Shown: one piece after another, positions 37,601 to 49,602 of the stretch
Layout of the letters: each line of letters starts with the position of its first letter
How positions within the stretch are numbered: position 1 is the first letter of the stretch
The notes under the pieces: model-generated
Databases searched by the model: none
Seen by the model: the letters and a program-made list of their open reading frames with translations, nothing else
What the model was told of the DNA's origin: nothing
Origin: Perca fluviatilis
Taxonomy: Eukaryota; Chordata; Actinopteri; Perciformes; Percidae
Direction of reading: 5' to 3'
NCBI RefSeq assembly: GCF_010015445.1
Contig: NC_053126.1
Span: 14,255,669-14,319,668, forward strand
Length of the DNA stretch: 64,000 nucleotides
Position numbers and translations under genes: made by a program

Positions 37601-40600
37601 AGGAAGTCCAACTGGGAAACAAATGTATTCTGGCCTTCAGCCCTGTGCCCTGCAGTGTGTGGTAACTGCACGCTTTCTTGTATATCTTCTCCTTTTTCCG
37701 GCCTCCTCTGGAGATACTTCCACTGTAATCTCAGCCTTATCTGCTCCAGGCTTTTAGTAAACTGAAACACCTTAGGCACTCATTGATAGCGTATCTGCAG
37801 GGAAGGAAATGCACGCTGATCTGGGAAAGCAGTGGAACCAGTAGTTTTTGATACACATCTTTGGCGTTGGATAGGTGCCACCATTGAGCCATATCTTATC
37901 ACTAGACAAAAAACACTATAAAACAGGATGTGATTAATTCACCACCACAACAACATTATTTAATTTGTGAAAATAGTTAAATTTTTTCTAATGGCATTTT
38001 TGTGCTTGCATGAAATCCTTATATTCACTTTCCAACCTTTCTGATAGCACACCTGAAAAGCACAACCAATATTGACCTTTGGTGAGTGACTACATGGTAC
38101 CCTCCATGCCTTCAGGTGAAGTGACCTCTGAGTTGGTTCAAATGACAATGAAATACTATAAAAGTGTGATCTCTGCAGGTCAATCTCCTGCATCTCCAAT
38201 AATAGAGCCTGACCTGTAATTATATCCGAATGACAATGGCTCATTCTCAAAGCGCTGACATGATGTGACATTACCTGGGTCTTTGCTGAGGCTAATAATG
38301 AGCTCGTATCCTCAACAGGGGTCCTCTAAACAGAGAACTGGTGACAGGTTAAAAGGATGAATTAAAATAACAATTATCTTGTGCTGTCACTGTTATTTGC
38401 AATGCTACAAGCCCTTAAAGACAGCCTATGTAACTTTTAGAATCTTCCTGTTGCAGATGAAACATTGAATTCATAAGCAATTAAACAGCTAGTAAGTAAC
38501 TCAGTAAGCAAGTAAAGCAACTCTCAAATGTTGGAAAATTAAATGAAATTATACGTCATTATGCTGTATTGCCAGTTGTGGCCATACTGGCTGCTGTTCT
38601 GCCATCATCTAAAATGTTATCCAGTTGTTTACAGAAACAACCTACTTACTACTATAATCACAAGGGAATCTGTGGAATATTTCAAACTCAGACTTAATGA
38701 AACAATTTTCTTTTGCTTTATATACAGCACCATTCTTTTTCTAAGTAACCTTTTAATGAATATTTTTAAATACTATGAGTCTTCCGACTACAAAAGAATT
38801 CCAATGTTATTGAATTAAAAGTACTAATCCCTTAATGCCCAGATGTCATGTTTGGATAGTTTTGAGCAGAGATGTGGTGCAAGTTGTGAAACTCTCTTCC
38901 GTCATGGATTCTTGCACAGTTGTGTCTGGAGCGTAGCGCTGACTCAGGCTGGCTGACAGTACTATAGCAGCTCCCTGGCATCGCTACACATGAAAAGTCC
39001 CATCCGCAGCTCTGGATGATGTCAGTGTGGCACCTCTGCCTGCACACAGAGACACCTTTCACAAAGAACCTGTATGTGCTCGGGTCTGGTCTAAGTAATG
39101 GAACATTCAGCCCTCTGCCCCTCCTACCTGTTTCTATGATCAGGTGAAAATGAGACTGTTGTTGTCGCCTGTAGTGTCATAACCTAAAAATAAATTCTAA
39201 TGTGTTTCCATACTTTCCCTTCTCATTCCTGTCACCTGTTGTTGTTTAAATCCTTATTTTCATTTTGTCACTACAAAGTGTTTTCTTTTAGCTCAGTAGA
39301 TAAAAAAAAATAATAAAATTAAAATAATTACCTACATTTAAATACTCACATTTAGAAAACACATATTTAAAAAATTTGGCAAATCCTTGGTGTCATATTT
39401 TTTTTTTTCCTCCTCCCTTTCTTTTGTTTCATTATCCTCCCACCTTAACCTGGTCCTTTCAGCAGGGCTCATTAGTTGGGACGACCGATGAAAAGGGCCA
39501 TTCTTTCCACACAGTCACCGTGATACTAGAAATGCTGAGTTAATGAAAGAGTGATGATATCTAATCACCTTCCCGAGGATAGCACCTGCATCAGAGTCAG
39601 TACCCAAACCTTTTCTGAATGCTCACAAATGGAGCGCCTACAGATGTACTTCCTCTTAGCTGCTCAGCAGGGACTAGGTTATACCTTTGATATCACTTGT
39701 TGGGGAAAATGGATCTTGTGTGGTCGAGCAGATCCAGGCCTCTTAGGTGTTTCTACTGGGGATTTCAGCATTAGACCATGGCAATGAGATTAATATGTTT
39801 AGAAAGGGCAGGGGTGAAATGAACAATGGCATACTTCAAGGGCTTTAAAACAGTGTCTTATTACAATCGGGAAAGCCAAGTCTATATAAATCCTATTTCA
39901 GAGCAAAGGAAAAAGAGAAGGTCAACAAACTGCATTTAGTGGCCGTACACTGTATACACTAATTTAAAATGAACATGTTCATCTTCATATGAATCTTTAA
40001 ACTTTTCAGTCAAGTTTGATCTTATTTAAGGACTAGTAGAGTAAAATGGTGATCTATACTATAATTTAGGTTCAGGAACAAAAATGTCATTGACTTCCAA
40101 TGTCTATATGACTTAATGCTTAACCACAATAGAATCACAGCAAACCAAATAACTATATTATTATTAACGAAACACAGGGCCACTTATACTAAGCACCTGC
40201 TTAACTATCATCCAGCTGCAGAGTCGCAGTGCCAGAAGTATTGGCAGAAATGTGTCACTAGAAACGGAATTTGAATAACGTAATTTCAATTTGTGTTGTT
40301 TGTAGTGCATTGCAACTAATTCTGAATAGCATAATTTGGAATTACATTTTTTGGTGTCGAACTGAGTTTCAATAAACTTGAAACTGAATTTAATATTATT
40401 AAATGGAATTCAGTTGCTCTGAAACTCTATTTGATCCTCGCTAAAAATTCAACTCGTCCACATTCAGCTCTCACAATTCAGAGAACTTAATGTGATTGAC
40501 TGAGACATTCAGCCGGTCATTGAGCAGAAAGGAAGCTCCGTCTCCGCGAAATATGGAAGCTACAGCTTGGAAAATAGCAATAAGGGGTACTGAAATGAAT

Positions 40601-43600
40601 GATTAACTGTTTATCAGACCACAAATGAGACAATAATTAGCGAGCTAGCACACACCACAGTCCCTCTGCTTCACTCCCCACCACTGCTATTCACTGACTT
40701 CTACTCCATCCAGGATCACTTCTTAAGATGGGAGTCAAGTGTAAGACAACAACATTTGGAATCAAATTTTCAATTTTCCAGTTGAGTTGATTCAGTGTAA
40801 TCTGTTACTTTATATAATTTGTTTTTTTCTTCCTTTTTGTCAATGAGCAATATGAAAAAAGCTAAAACAATTGTAATTTAGGAAAATATAGGGATACCTT
40901 AAAACGTTAATATCGTTTTTTATATATATATGAGATAACGGTCGGCCACAGCAGGGTGTCTTTACTTTCCCCATCTTTACATGTTTTCATGTTTTCATCT
41001 CTTCATTTCCTCTTTTTTTTTCTTTGTGCTGTCTAATGATTACTTTGCAGCATATTCAGGGGCCAGAAGTGTAGACAGGGAGAGACGTTAGGCGATATAT
41101 GTGCCAAGTATAACACAGCGCTCAGGGCTGTGTGTGTGTCTCCCCTCACTCATTCCTCCATTTCTTCCTCCAGCTCCTTTCGGGTGCTCCTGTGTTCAGG
41201 CTGGCTCGGACACAGCAGGGAAGCTCCATCTAATTGGAGCGGCCCAGCGGTGGTGGCCCCAAACCTCCGGGAGCCAGGCTCGTGCATTCTAATGTTACGC
41301 TCAAAGGAAATTGTCCTCCACTATTTCCTGAGATCCAATATTTCAGCAGCTTGGTTACCATTCTTGGTGGGAGAAAGAAAACTGTAACTGCTTTATTAGA
41401 TCTGCTGCAGAGCTCAGTGTTGTTCCTTTCTCTGATAGCTTTCTGTGTCCTAGCACTAGAGTGGTGGGCTCGCCACTGGTTAGCTAGCTGGAATACCACC
41501 TGCCAACCAGCCAATCAAAAATGAACACTTTCCATATCAAAGCTATAAGGCCATGTTCAGACCAACTTTATATAGGCCTATATTCTCATTCACTTCAATT
41601 AATGACCCAACACAGAGGACTTTTGGCCTGAATACCCTCAGGTAATGTGTCCCAATAATCTCAGTACTACGGTAATACTGACGAATGCTCTTAACCGCTT
41701 AGACTTTCAACTTTGTCACTGTCGATCTCTTGAAAATCGACCATGTCCTCATTGTTTCCTCTGGATTTGTCACTGTATTCAGCTGATTTGGAATAGTGAC
41801 TCAGGTGAGCTGCTGTCAAAGTTGAAAACAGATGGCAGTTTTTACTTTGAGTCTATAGGAAGTTCAGAGAGACGTATTTACACAAAGATCAGGTTTTGTC
41901 CCATTCTCACAGCTTACGCTCAGTCTGGGCGACAAACAGCCTCTGACTCACCAAACAGGTTATCAGGAAGCCGTGACCCTCTTATCGCACCGCCATGCAC
42001 ACTCTGTAATTAAAAATCTAGAGTTACCCAGCACCTACACCTCAGCGCACTCCTGTGGCTTCAGCGCACTTTAGTTTAGTTGAAGTTGCTCACTGAGGCC
42101 TAACTCTTTAATAATGGGTGTCCATACGGAAGGACGTGCAGATGGCAGACCCCGAGAAGGCGCAGTTGAAGTCCTATGGATGAACCTGGGGTGGTGGGCG
42201 TGTGGGGGAGTTATTTCAGTAAGCCCAATCCAAGTCTTTATGGTCACAACTTAAAGTTGTGCATGGAGCAGGAAGGAAAAAGGAACACCTCTGCATGTTT
42301 CTCACCAGCCTGAAGATCACAAGCCCAGGGAGGGAGAGGGTGCGACCCAAGTCCCATCGGGGGCTAGAATTTACTGTTGAACGTGAAGGCTAACGATGAG
42401 GGAAAGAACAACATGGAAAAATGACAGAGAATATGAAACAGGAGGGGTAGGAGAGCAGTATTTCACTTGAGCTAAGGGAAGACAACATATCAAATTCATG
42501 TTTGTAAGCACTGCCATTTGGCCTTGACATGGCATTTGGAATAATATATTCTGAATGTTGTATGGTATGGAAAACATCTCATCATTTTAATACAGTCAGG
42601 CGCCAACTTTTAGGTAAACCTTAAAAATGGAAATCCCTGTTTTAGGCATGACTAGGGAGACTCTTTGTCCTTGGCGGTGACAGGACATACACAGACACCT
42701 CCTCAACAGGCGCCAGCTGATTTTTATCGCTTTTGAAATCTGACTCCACTTCCCCAACCTCTCTGGGGTTCTGCATAAGTTTCTTATTGACACGAATGAT
42801 ACAGGTAATTATATATTGGCTCAATCCAAATCTACCATCAACAGTCACAGCTATGAAGTTAATATCTCTACTTTAATACGACCATGTTGTTTTTATGAAA
42901 ATAAATATTGGTAAGCTTTTAAAAGTTTCAGTCTATTTCACTTTATGAACTGGCACTTCATTGGCCCTTCCAACATAACTTCTTTGGATAGAATTGCCAA
43001 CCAAATGGACTGATAATTAAATAAATAAAGTATAGTGAATTTAATTTGGAATTTGCTCATGCTAGCCTCTGATCTAACCTACAGACACTGATCTAATTTA
43101 AAAAAATATATATGTAAAGTTTGTATTGATTCTTATTATTATGTAGTGTTCTGAGTGAAATCTGGATTTCATCAGTGCATGAGCACAGAAAATCCACTCT
43201 CCCTCCACTAGTGTGTTAAAAATGACATTTATGAAATCAGACCTCCATTGCATACAATAGGCTCATATTGTTTTTGAGGACTCTACAGTGTTAATCGGCC
43301 AATGAGAAGCTATTTGATTGTAGGCTGGTATTGCAGGCCAGTTATTGCCCTGCAGGCTGTAAAAGATATGCAGGATATCATGGCCTTTCTCCAAATATTG
43401 AGGTTTGGCTGATCTACAGTATATGGTGCCAGTGTGGGTGATGCCTGCTTTCACATATTGGGAGAGACCACAAATGGAGAGCCAATTACATAATAATGAT
43501 CTCATCTATGAAGACATCCCACATGACAGCCAGTCTATTTCTCTGATTCTATCACCTCGGGAGTCATGGAATGGGTTGGCATTATTATACTCGTTTAGGA

Positions 43601-43742
43601 TGCCAGTTTGTTCAATGTGTTTTTCAGCAAAAGACATAGGTCTTTTTCTGTGGAGTGTGTCATCTGCATGAATTTTCATTGTAGTGAGCCTACACATGTG
43701 GCACAACTCTTGTTGTGTGAATGCTGATTCAGCAGCTGTCTT
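34620..43742. other. Upstream flank of sox9b, no further gene seen
   Basis: No gene is supported. A/T-rich DNA dominates at 34620-35640 and 39300-40950. A GC-richer patch at 36070-36410 carries a 150-codon minus-strand frame without recognisable domains. The segment 40250-40470 has repeated GAATT/AATTC-type words that may be a decayed interspersed repeat. A SOX-dimer-like inverted repeat lies at 35707-35721. Confidence 0.45.
35707..35721. promoter_or_regulatory. SOX-dimer-like inverted repeat
   Basis: ACAAT (35707-35711), five bases, ATTGT (35717-35721). Facing SOX half sites a few bases apart are the arrangement bound by SoxE dimers. It lies about 2.3 kb upstream of the predicted sox9b TSS, so autoregulation is conceivable. 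A 15-bp motif can easily arise by chance in A/T-rich DNA. Confidence 0.3.
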
Positions 43743-44790
43743 TTTTCGATATACTATACTATGACTTTTTCAACATACTGTACCATGACTTTTTTATCAC
43801 TTTATTGCAACATACCATACTATGACATTTTTTTCGATATACTATACTATGACTTTTTCAACATACTGTATCATGAAGTTTTAATCACTTTTTTCAACAT
43901 ACTATACTGTGCCTTTTTATCATTCTTTTTTAGATACTATACTGACTTTTTATCACTTTTTTGACATACTATACATTGAATTTATTTTCTACATACTATA
44001 CAATGACTTTTTCATGACTTTTTTCGACATGCTGTACTGACTTTTTAATGATTTTTTTCAATATACTATGACTATTTTCTACATACTATATTACGACTTT
44101 TTTAAATTAAGTTTACGTTTAAATATTTTTTGTTTTTTGTTCTGTTTTTAAATTTTTGCTATTTATTGTTGTATTTGTATTGACCTTGTGTACTTGTCAC
44201 TGCTGCGAAACCAAAAATAAAGTTCTACTCGACTTTTTCGACATACTATACTATGACTTTTTTTAGAGGTTTTTAACATTTTCAGCATACTACAGTATAC
44301 AGACTTTTTTATGGCTTTTTTTGACATACTATACATGACTATTTTATTACTTTTTTCGACATACTATACTGTGACTTTATTAAAAAAAATGTCAACGTCC
44401 TATGCTATGGCATTTTATCACTTTTTTTTCAACATACTTTACTATGACTTTTTTGCCACACTAAACTGAGACTTACTGAGAGTTTTTCGACATACTATAC
44501 TATGACTTTTAATGACATTTTTCAACATACTATAATAAGACTTTTTTCCAGACTTCTTTGACATACTATACTGTGACTTTCTTTTTAACTTTTTTTGACA
44601 TACCTTACTTTTTTTTAAAACTTTTTTTACATACTATACTATGACTTTTTCATGACTTTTTTCGACATACTATACTATGACTTTTTTCCAGAGTTTTTTG
44701 ACATATTATACTATGACCTTTACATGATTTTTTTCAACATACTATAGTATAACTTTTTTCCAGACTTTTTCGACTTACTATACTATAGCT
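43743..44790. repeat. AT-rich minisatellite array, left block
   Basis: Dozens of diverged units built on CGACATACTATACTATGAC followed by a T run and a linker such as ATCAC, ATGAC or CCAGAC plus T run. The period is about 24-36 bp. Units drift in length and sequence, as in an old minisatellite. Confidence 0.95.
44104..44227. repeat. Non-satellite insertion within the minisatellite
   Basis: About 120 bp that breaks the minisatellite pattern. It reads through T-rich DNA into TTGTATTTGTATTGACC and ends AAAAATAAAGTTCTACTCG. The ending resembles a retroposon or mRNA 3' end carrying AATAAA. The source element is not identified. Confidence 0.35.
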
Positions 44791-44854
44791 TGCTTACTAT
44801 GACTGAGCCTTGAGTGAAATAGTCAAATTGCAAAGCCAATAAAGGTATCTGTGG

Positions 44855-45640
44855 CTAGGCAGATAGCTTAGTGTGTTAGGCCAATACTTAGAAGATAGAA
44901 GGTTGTGTGTTCAAAACTTATGTGCTGCAGGGAGTTGTGAGGTCCAATATACAAAGTTGAAAAGATAAAGAGCCCAAAACATGAACCTGTGTGTAAGATC
45001 AAATACCTAAATTTTGAGTTCAATACACAAGGTTGACAAAATAAATATGCCCAAAACATATATCTGCATGTCAGCTCAGATAGCTAAGGGTAATAGGAGA
45101 ATGCTGAGAAAACAGAAGGTTCTGTGTTCAAACCTGCTGTGCTGCAGTGAGTTTTGAGGTCCGATATACAAAGTTAAACAGATAAATAGCCCAAAACATG
45201 CACCTGTGTGTCAGGTCACACAGCTCAGAGTGATAAGAAAATGTTTAGAAGACAGAAGGTTGTGTGTTCAAACCTACTGTGCTTCAGGGAGTTTTGAGGT
45301 CCAACATACAAAGTTGAAAAGATCATGAACCTGGGTGTAAGATCAGATATCTCTGGGTGATAAGAGAATGCTTACAAGATGGAGTGTTGTGGTTTCAAAC
45401 CTTATGTGCTGCTGTGAGTTTTGAGTTCAATACACAAGGTGAAAAAAATAAATATGACTAAAACATAACCCTGTATGTCAGTTCAGATAGCTCAGGGTAA
45501 TAAGCAAGTGCTTTGAAGACAGAAGGGTGTGTGTTCAAACCTTATGTGCTGCAGTGAGTTTTGAGGTCCAATATACAAGGTGAAAAAGATAAATATGCCA
45601 AAACATAAACCTGTGTTGATATGAAAATATTTGAAAAAAA
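44855..45640 (+). repeat. Tandem array of 130-140-bp units with tRNA-like A and B boxes
   Basis: About six units, one of them truncated. Each carries an A-box-like TAGCTCAGGGT variant (near 44864, 45080, 45221, 45345 and 45487), about 45 nt, then a B-box-like GTGTTCAAACC variant (near 44907, 45124, 45265, 45390 and 45531). A tail TGCAGTGAGTTTTGAGGTCC, then AAAGTTGAAAAGATAAATA, follows. The box order and spacing fit an RNA polymerase III internal promoter of tRNA type. The most likely origin is a tRNA-derived SINE fragment that was amplified in tandem. No unit folds into an obvious functional tRNA. Confidence 0.65.
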
Positions 45641-45659
45641 AGAAACTTGTCTGTTAATA

Positions 45660-47060
45660 TTCATGATGTGTTTTGACATATTGTACACACTATATAATGA
45701 CTATCACTTTTTTCGATATACTATACTATAACATTTGTCGACATCCTATACTATGACTTTCTATGATTTTTTCCGACATACTTTTTTTCCAAATTTTTGT
45801 CGACAAACTATACTATGACTTTTTTATAAATGTTTTTGACATAATATACTATGACTTTTTTCAAACGACTATACTAATACTTTTTTCCATTCTTTTTCAA
45901 CATATATATATATACATATATACTATGACTTTTTTCGACAAACTATACTATGAATTTTTATTACTTTTTTCAACATACTTTACGTTTATTTACTATTTTG
46001 ACATACTATACTATGAAATTTCGATAATTTTTTCGACATACTATGCTATGACTTTTTATAATTTTTTCGACATATTATACTGTGACTTTATTACAATTTA
46101 TGACTTTTTATCACTTTTTCAACATGTTATAGTATGCCTTTTTCATGAATTTGTTCAACATAATATACTATGACTTTTTATGACTTTTTTCGACATACTA
46201 TACTTTTTTTTCTTTTTTGACATACTATACTAAAATCTTTTTCAACATACCATACTATGACATGTTGATGACCTTTTTCGACATACTATAGTATGACTTT
46301 TATCATCATGCTGTACTGACTTTTTTCAACATACTATACAATGACTATCACTTTTTTCAGCATAATATACTGTGACTTTTTGAGCTGGTTTTGGCATTTT
46401 AGACATGCTACCTTTACAAATTTTTTTTTTTTACATACTATAACATGACTATTGTGTCAATTATTTCGACATACTATACTATGACATTTTATCACTTTTT
46501 TTCAACATACTATACATGACTTTTTTCGACCTTATACTAATACCTTTTTCCATTCTTTTTCGACATACTTTACTATGACTTTTTTCGATCCCGTTCTTAA
46601 ACCTTTCTACCACCGATGTGTTGCCCTTTTGATCTATACCCTCCTGTTTTTACCTCTTATGAGTTTCTCCTAATATCAGCAATTGATTTTATTATTTTTT
46701 CAAGATACTATACTATGACTATGTCATTTCAACATAATATACTTTTTTATGACTTTTGTTGACATACTTTACTTTTTTTTTAAACTTTTTTGACATACTA
46801 TACTATGACTTTTTATCACTGTTTCCCGAGATTTTCGACATACTATAAATGACGTTTTTTCAACATACTATACTATGACTTTTTTCCAGACTTTTTCCAA
46901 CATACTATACTATGACTTTTTTCCAGACTTTTTCGAACAAACTATACTATGACTTTTTTCCAGACTTTTTCCAACATACTATACTATGACTTTTTTCGAC
47001 AAACTATACTAAGACCTTTTTCCAGACTTTTTCTACATACTATACATACTATAATACTAT
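45660..47060. repeat. AT-rich minisatellite array, right block
   Basis: Same CATACTATACTATGAC-T-run family as the left block. It is most regular at 46860-47030, where roughly 36-bp units alternate the core with CCAGACTTTTT. A non-repeat stretch interrupts it at about 46590-46690. The two blocks presumably were one array split by the tRNA-like array. Confidence 0.95.
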
Positions 47061-49567
47061 ACAATACTGTGATCAAGAGAAATACAGACACAGACTATCA
47101 TCTCAGTCCTTGTCTCTGCCAGCTTCCTGAGCAAAGAACAGGGGAAATAAAGCAGGACACAGAACCACGACAGCAGCCAGATCAAGTTTACTTAACTGAT
47201 CCAACCATAAAATCCAGAGTTTGATTTGCAAGGCAGCCTGAAGCAGTCACATTAGCCAAAGGAAGCCATCATCATCATCATCATTGCTGGACTCTTCATT
47301 TCACCTCCCTGTTGCGCTGGACTCAGTGGACCGGCCCCATTCTTAGCTATGTTTTTTTTTTTTTTTTTCATTCAGCCTGCATCACTACACAAGTGATGTA
47401 GTGTCCTTCTCAAATCAAAGTCATAAAAAATGGCCTTGCCTCCAATGCTCTGCACCACCTCTTTCCTGTCCAGCCTATGAAAGCTCATAGCCAGTCACTC
47501 AGCCAGACAACTGCAGGCTGGTCAGCCTTCGCGGTCTATCATGCTGTCATACGGTTTCTCTAACACTGAACAACTGATCGCCATTTTACAGTTGTCTCGC
47601 CAATTATTGCTCATCCTTTGCAAAATGTGAGGGATTGCATATGAAAGAGAACACACCAGCACCTGCAACAGGTCTGGCTGAGACAGGTCAGTGAAGTTGC
47701 AACTGCACTTGTATTGTGATGCCTAAGGAGAGCCCTTTGATATAAACAGTCTTGCTGCCAAGAAAACATGTATGTTAAGTTTGAAAGAAATGCACAAGTA
47801 AAAGAAACACGGTGGCAGCTGAACCATCTGAATAAGCTATTGGTTGTGGATAAAAAAGGGGTTTGATGGCACACTCTCGGTCACACTATGCTGGCCAGGG
47901 CAGTGTACATGTTTGTGAAAAATAACATTTATTACAGGTCTGTGAAGGGATACTAATTCCTGTCTAACACATTAAAAGATAGCCCTCACGCCCTTTCCAT
48001 CTTAGCAATGAACGCTGGCTCTGGATGCACATCAGGAGGTGCGGAATCGTCGAATATCAACATAATTCTTCTTATGCATAGCCTGACAGCTCCATTCTCA
48101 TCACTACAGCACAAAGACACACAACATGTCATAATTTAAAACATAAGGTGTATTTCCATTATTTTAAAAGTGATAACAATTTAATAAACAATTTATTTTA
48201 CAGGCCTAAAGGAATGGAAATGCCAACCACTGTTGTTGACATATTTTTGGCTAAGTTGCACTCCCCTACAGCCAATCAGGTTCACTTAAAGCCAACAGAG
48301 AACAGGCCCCAGTAGCTAATTTCTTCGTCTAACCCCCTCCACCAACCTCCCGTCCCTTGTCACAGTAGGCATTTATATTCAATTTGTCAGCCGCTCTCAT
48401 CAAACATGCAGAATAGAGAGGCCCTAAACTCTACATTTCAGTGGCACAGCTAACCAGGTCAGAGTTCATCTGAGGACGGATTTTAGTATTCCTCCTTGTT
48501 TGCAGACGGTATGGTGCAGACTAGAAAACATAAGGAATATTCTGCTCTGCCAGGTGTGTGTCAAAGCTGAACCGACTTGTGTGAATTGGGACCTGAAACA
48601 GAAAAGATGCTACACACATTTTCCAAGCCCTTATATCTGATCCAAAAAAGAATTTAATGATGCTTTATTTCTCCACTCGCTGAGGATCTCGGTCTCTAAT
48701 TAGGTTTAACATCATCAGCCTTGGATTTAAGTACACACCTAGACAGCCTACTTTGGTACCGTTGTTAAGTTTGACATTTAAACACAAATACCCTTGAAAT
48801 CATTTCACTCCTAGCTTATTTGTCTGATGTTTCACAGTCATTAGAATGCTCACTTTTATTTATTTCATCTCTGCTTTTGCAGTGATGCCTTCCTCTTTTA
48901 TTTTAACCTTTCCACAATTGCTAATTACATTTTATTATTACCACAATTTCCAAGTACTGACCTCAACTTGCATGCTTGAATCCTTAAAAGCACAAAGAAG
49001 GGCCACTGCATACACAGAGTTGTATATGGATGTGGTCATAGCAGCCACTTGTGAAGTTAATATGTCCTGTAAAAACACTGAAAGGGATATTTATTACTTC
49101 TTAATGCATTAGAGGACTTTATTTTATGAGGATTTTATGCTTCCTTGGGGTGACTATAACCTTTAGCTTTATTTTTAGGGTAGTTTTTATTTGTATTTGC
49201 GCAGCTTTTACCACCAACTATCCCTCCTATTCCCTCAAACATCATGTACAATTATTTGTGTAGCTGCATTCTTAATTTGTATTGTTGAGCTGTATTATGT
49301 GGAATCAGTGTGGAGTGGCAGACAAAGAGACACTCCTGCTTTGCAGATTTTACACTACTTTCTCAGCTAATTTTCAGCCTTGCAGGCATCCTCATGCAGA
49401 GAGGTTTGAGCTGTAATGCATGTGCTTGGCAGTCATTTCTCCATTTGCTTCCAGATGTTGCTTGGCTGATGCACAGCACACTTGTCAAATGAAACCTGGT
49501 GACGTTTCAGTGGCAATTATTCTCTTTGTGCTCAAGTGGAACTACTACACATATGCTAATGCACACA

Positions 49568-49602
<35 letters not shown>

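Noticed and set aside
34620..43742. Known mammalian SOX9 enhancers such as the testis enhancer core
   Set aside because: I could not recognise any of them by eye, and claiming orthology needs a multi-species alignment.
44855..45640. Functional tRNA genes in the A/B-box array
   Set aside because: The boxes are present, but I could not see a consistent acceptor stem or anticodon arm, and units differ at positions a tRNA would keep.
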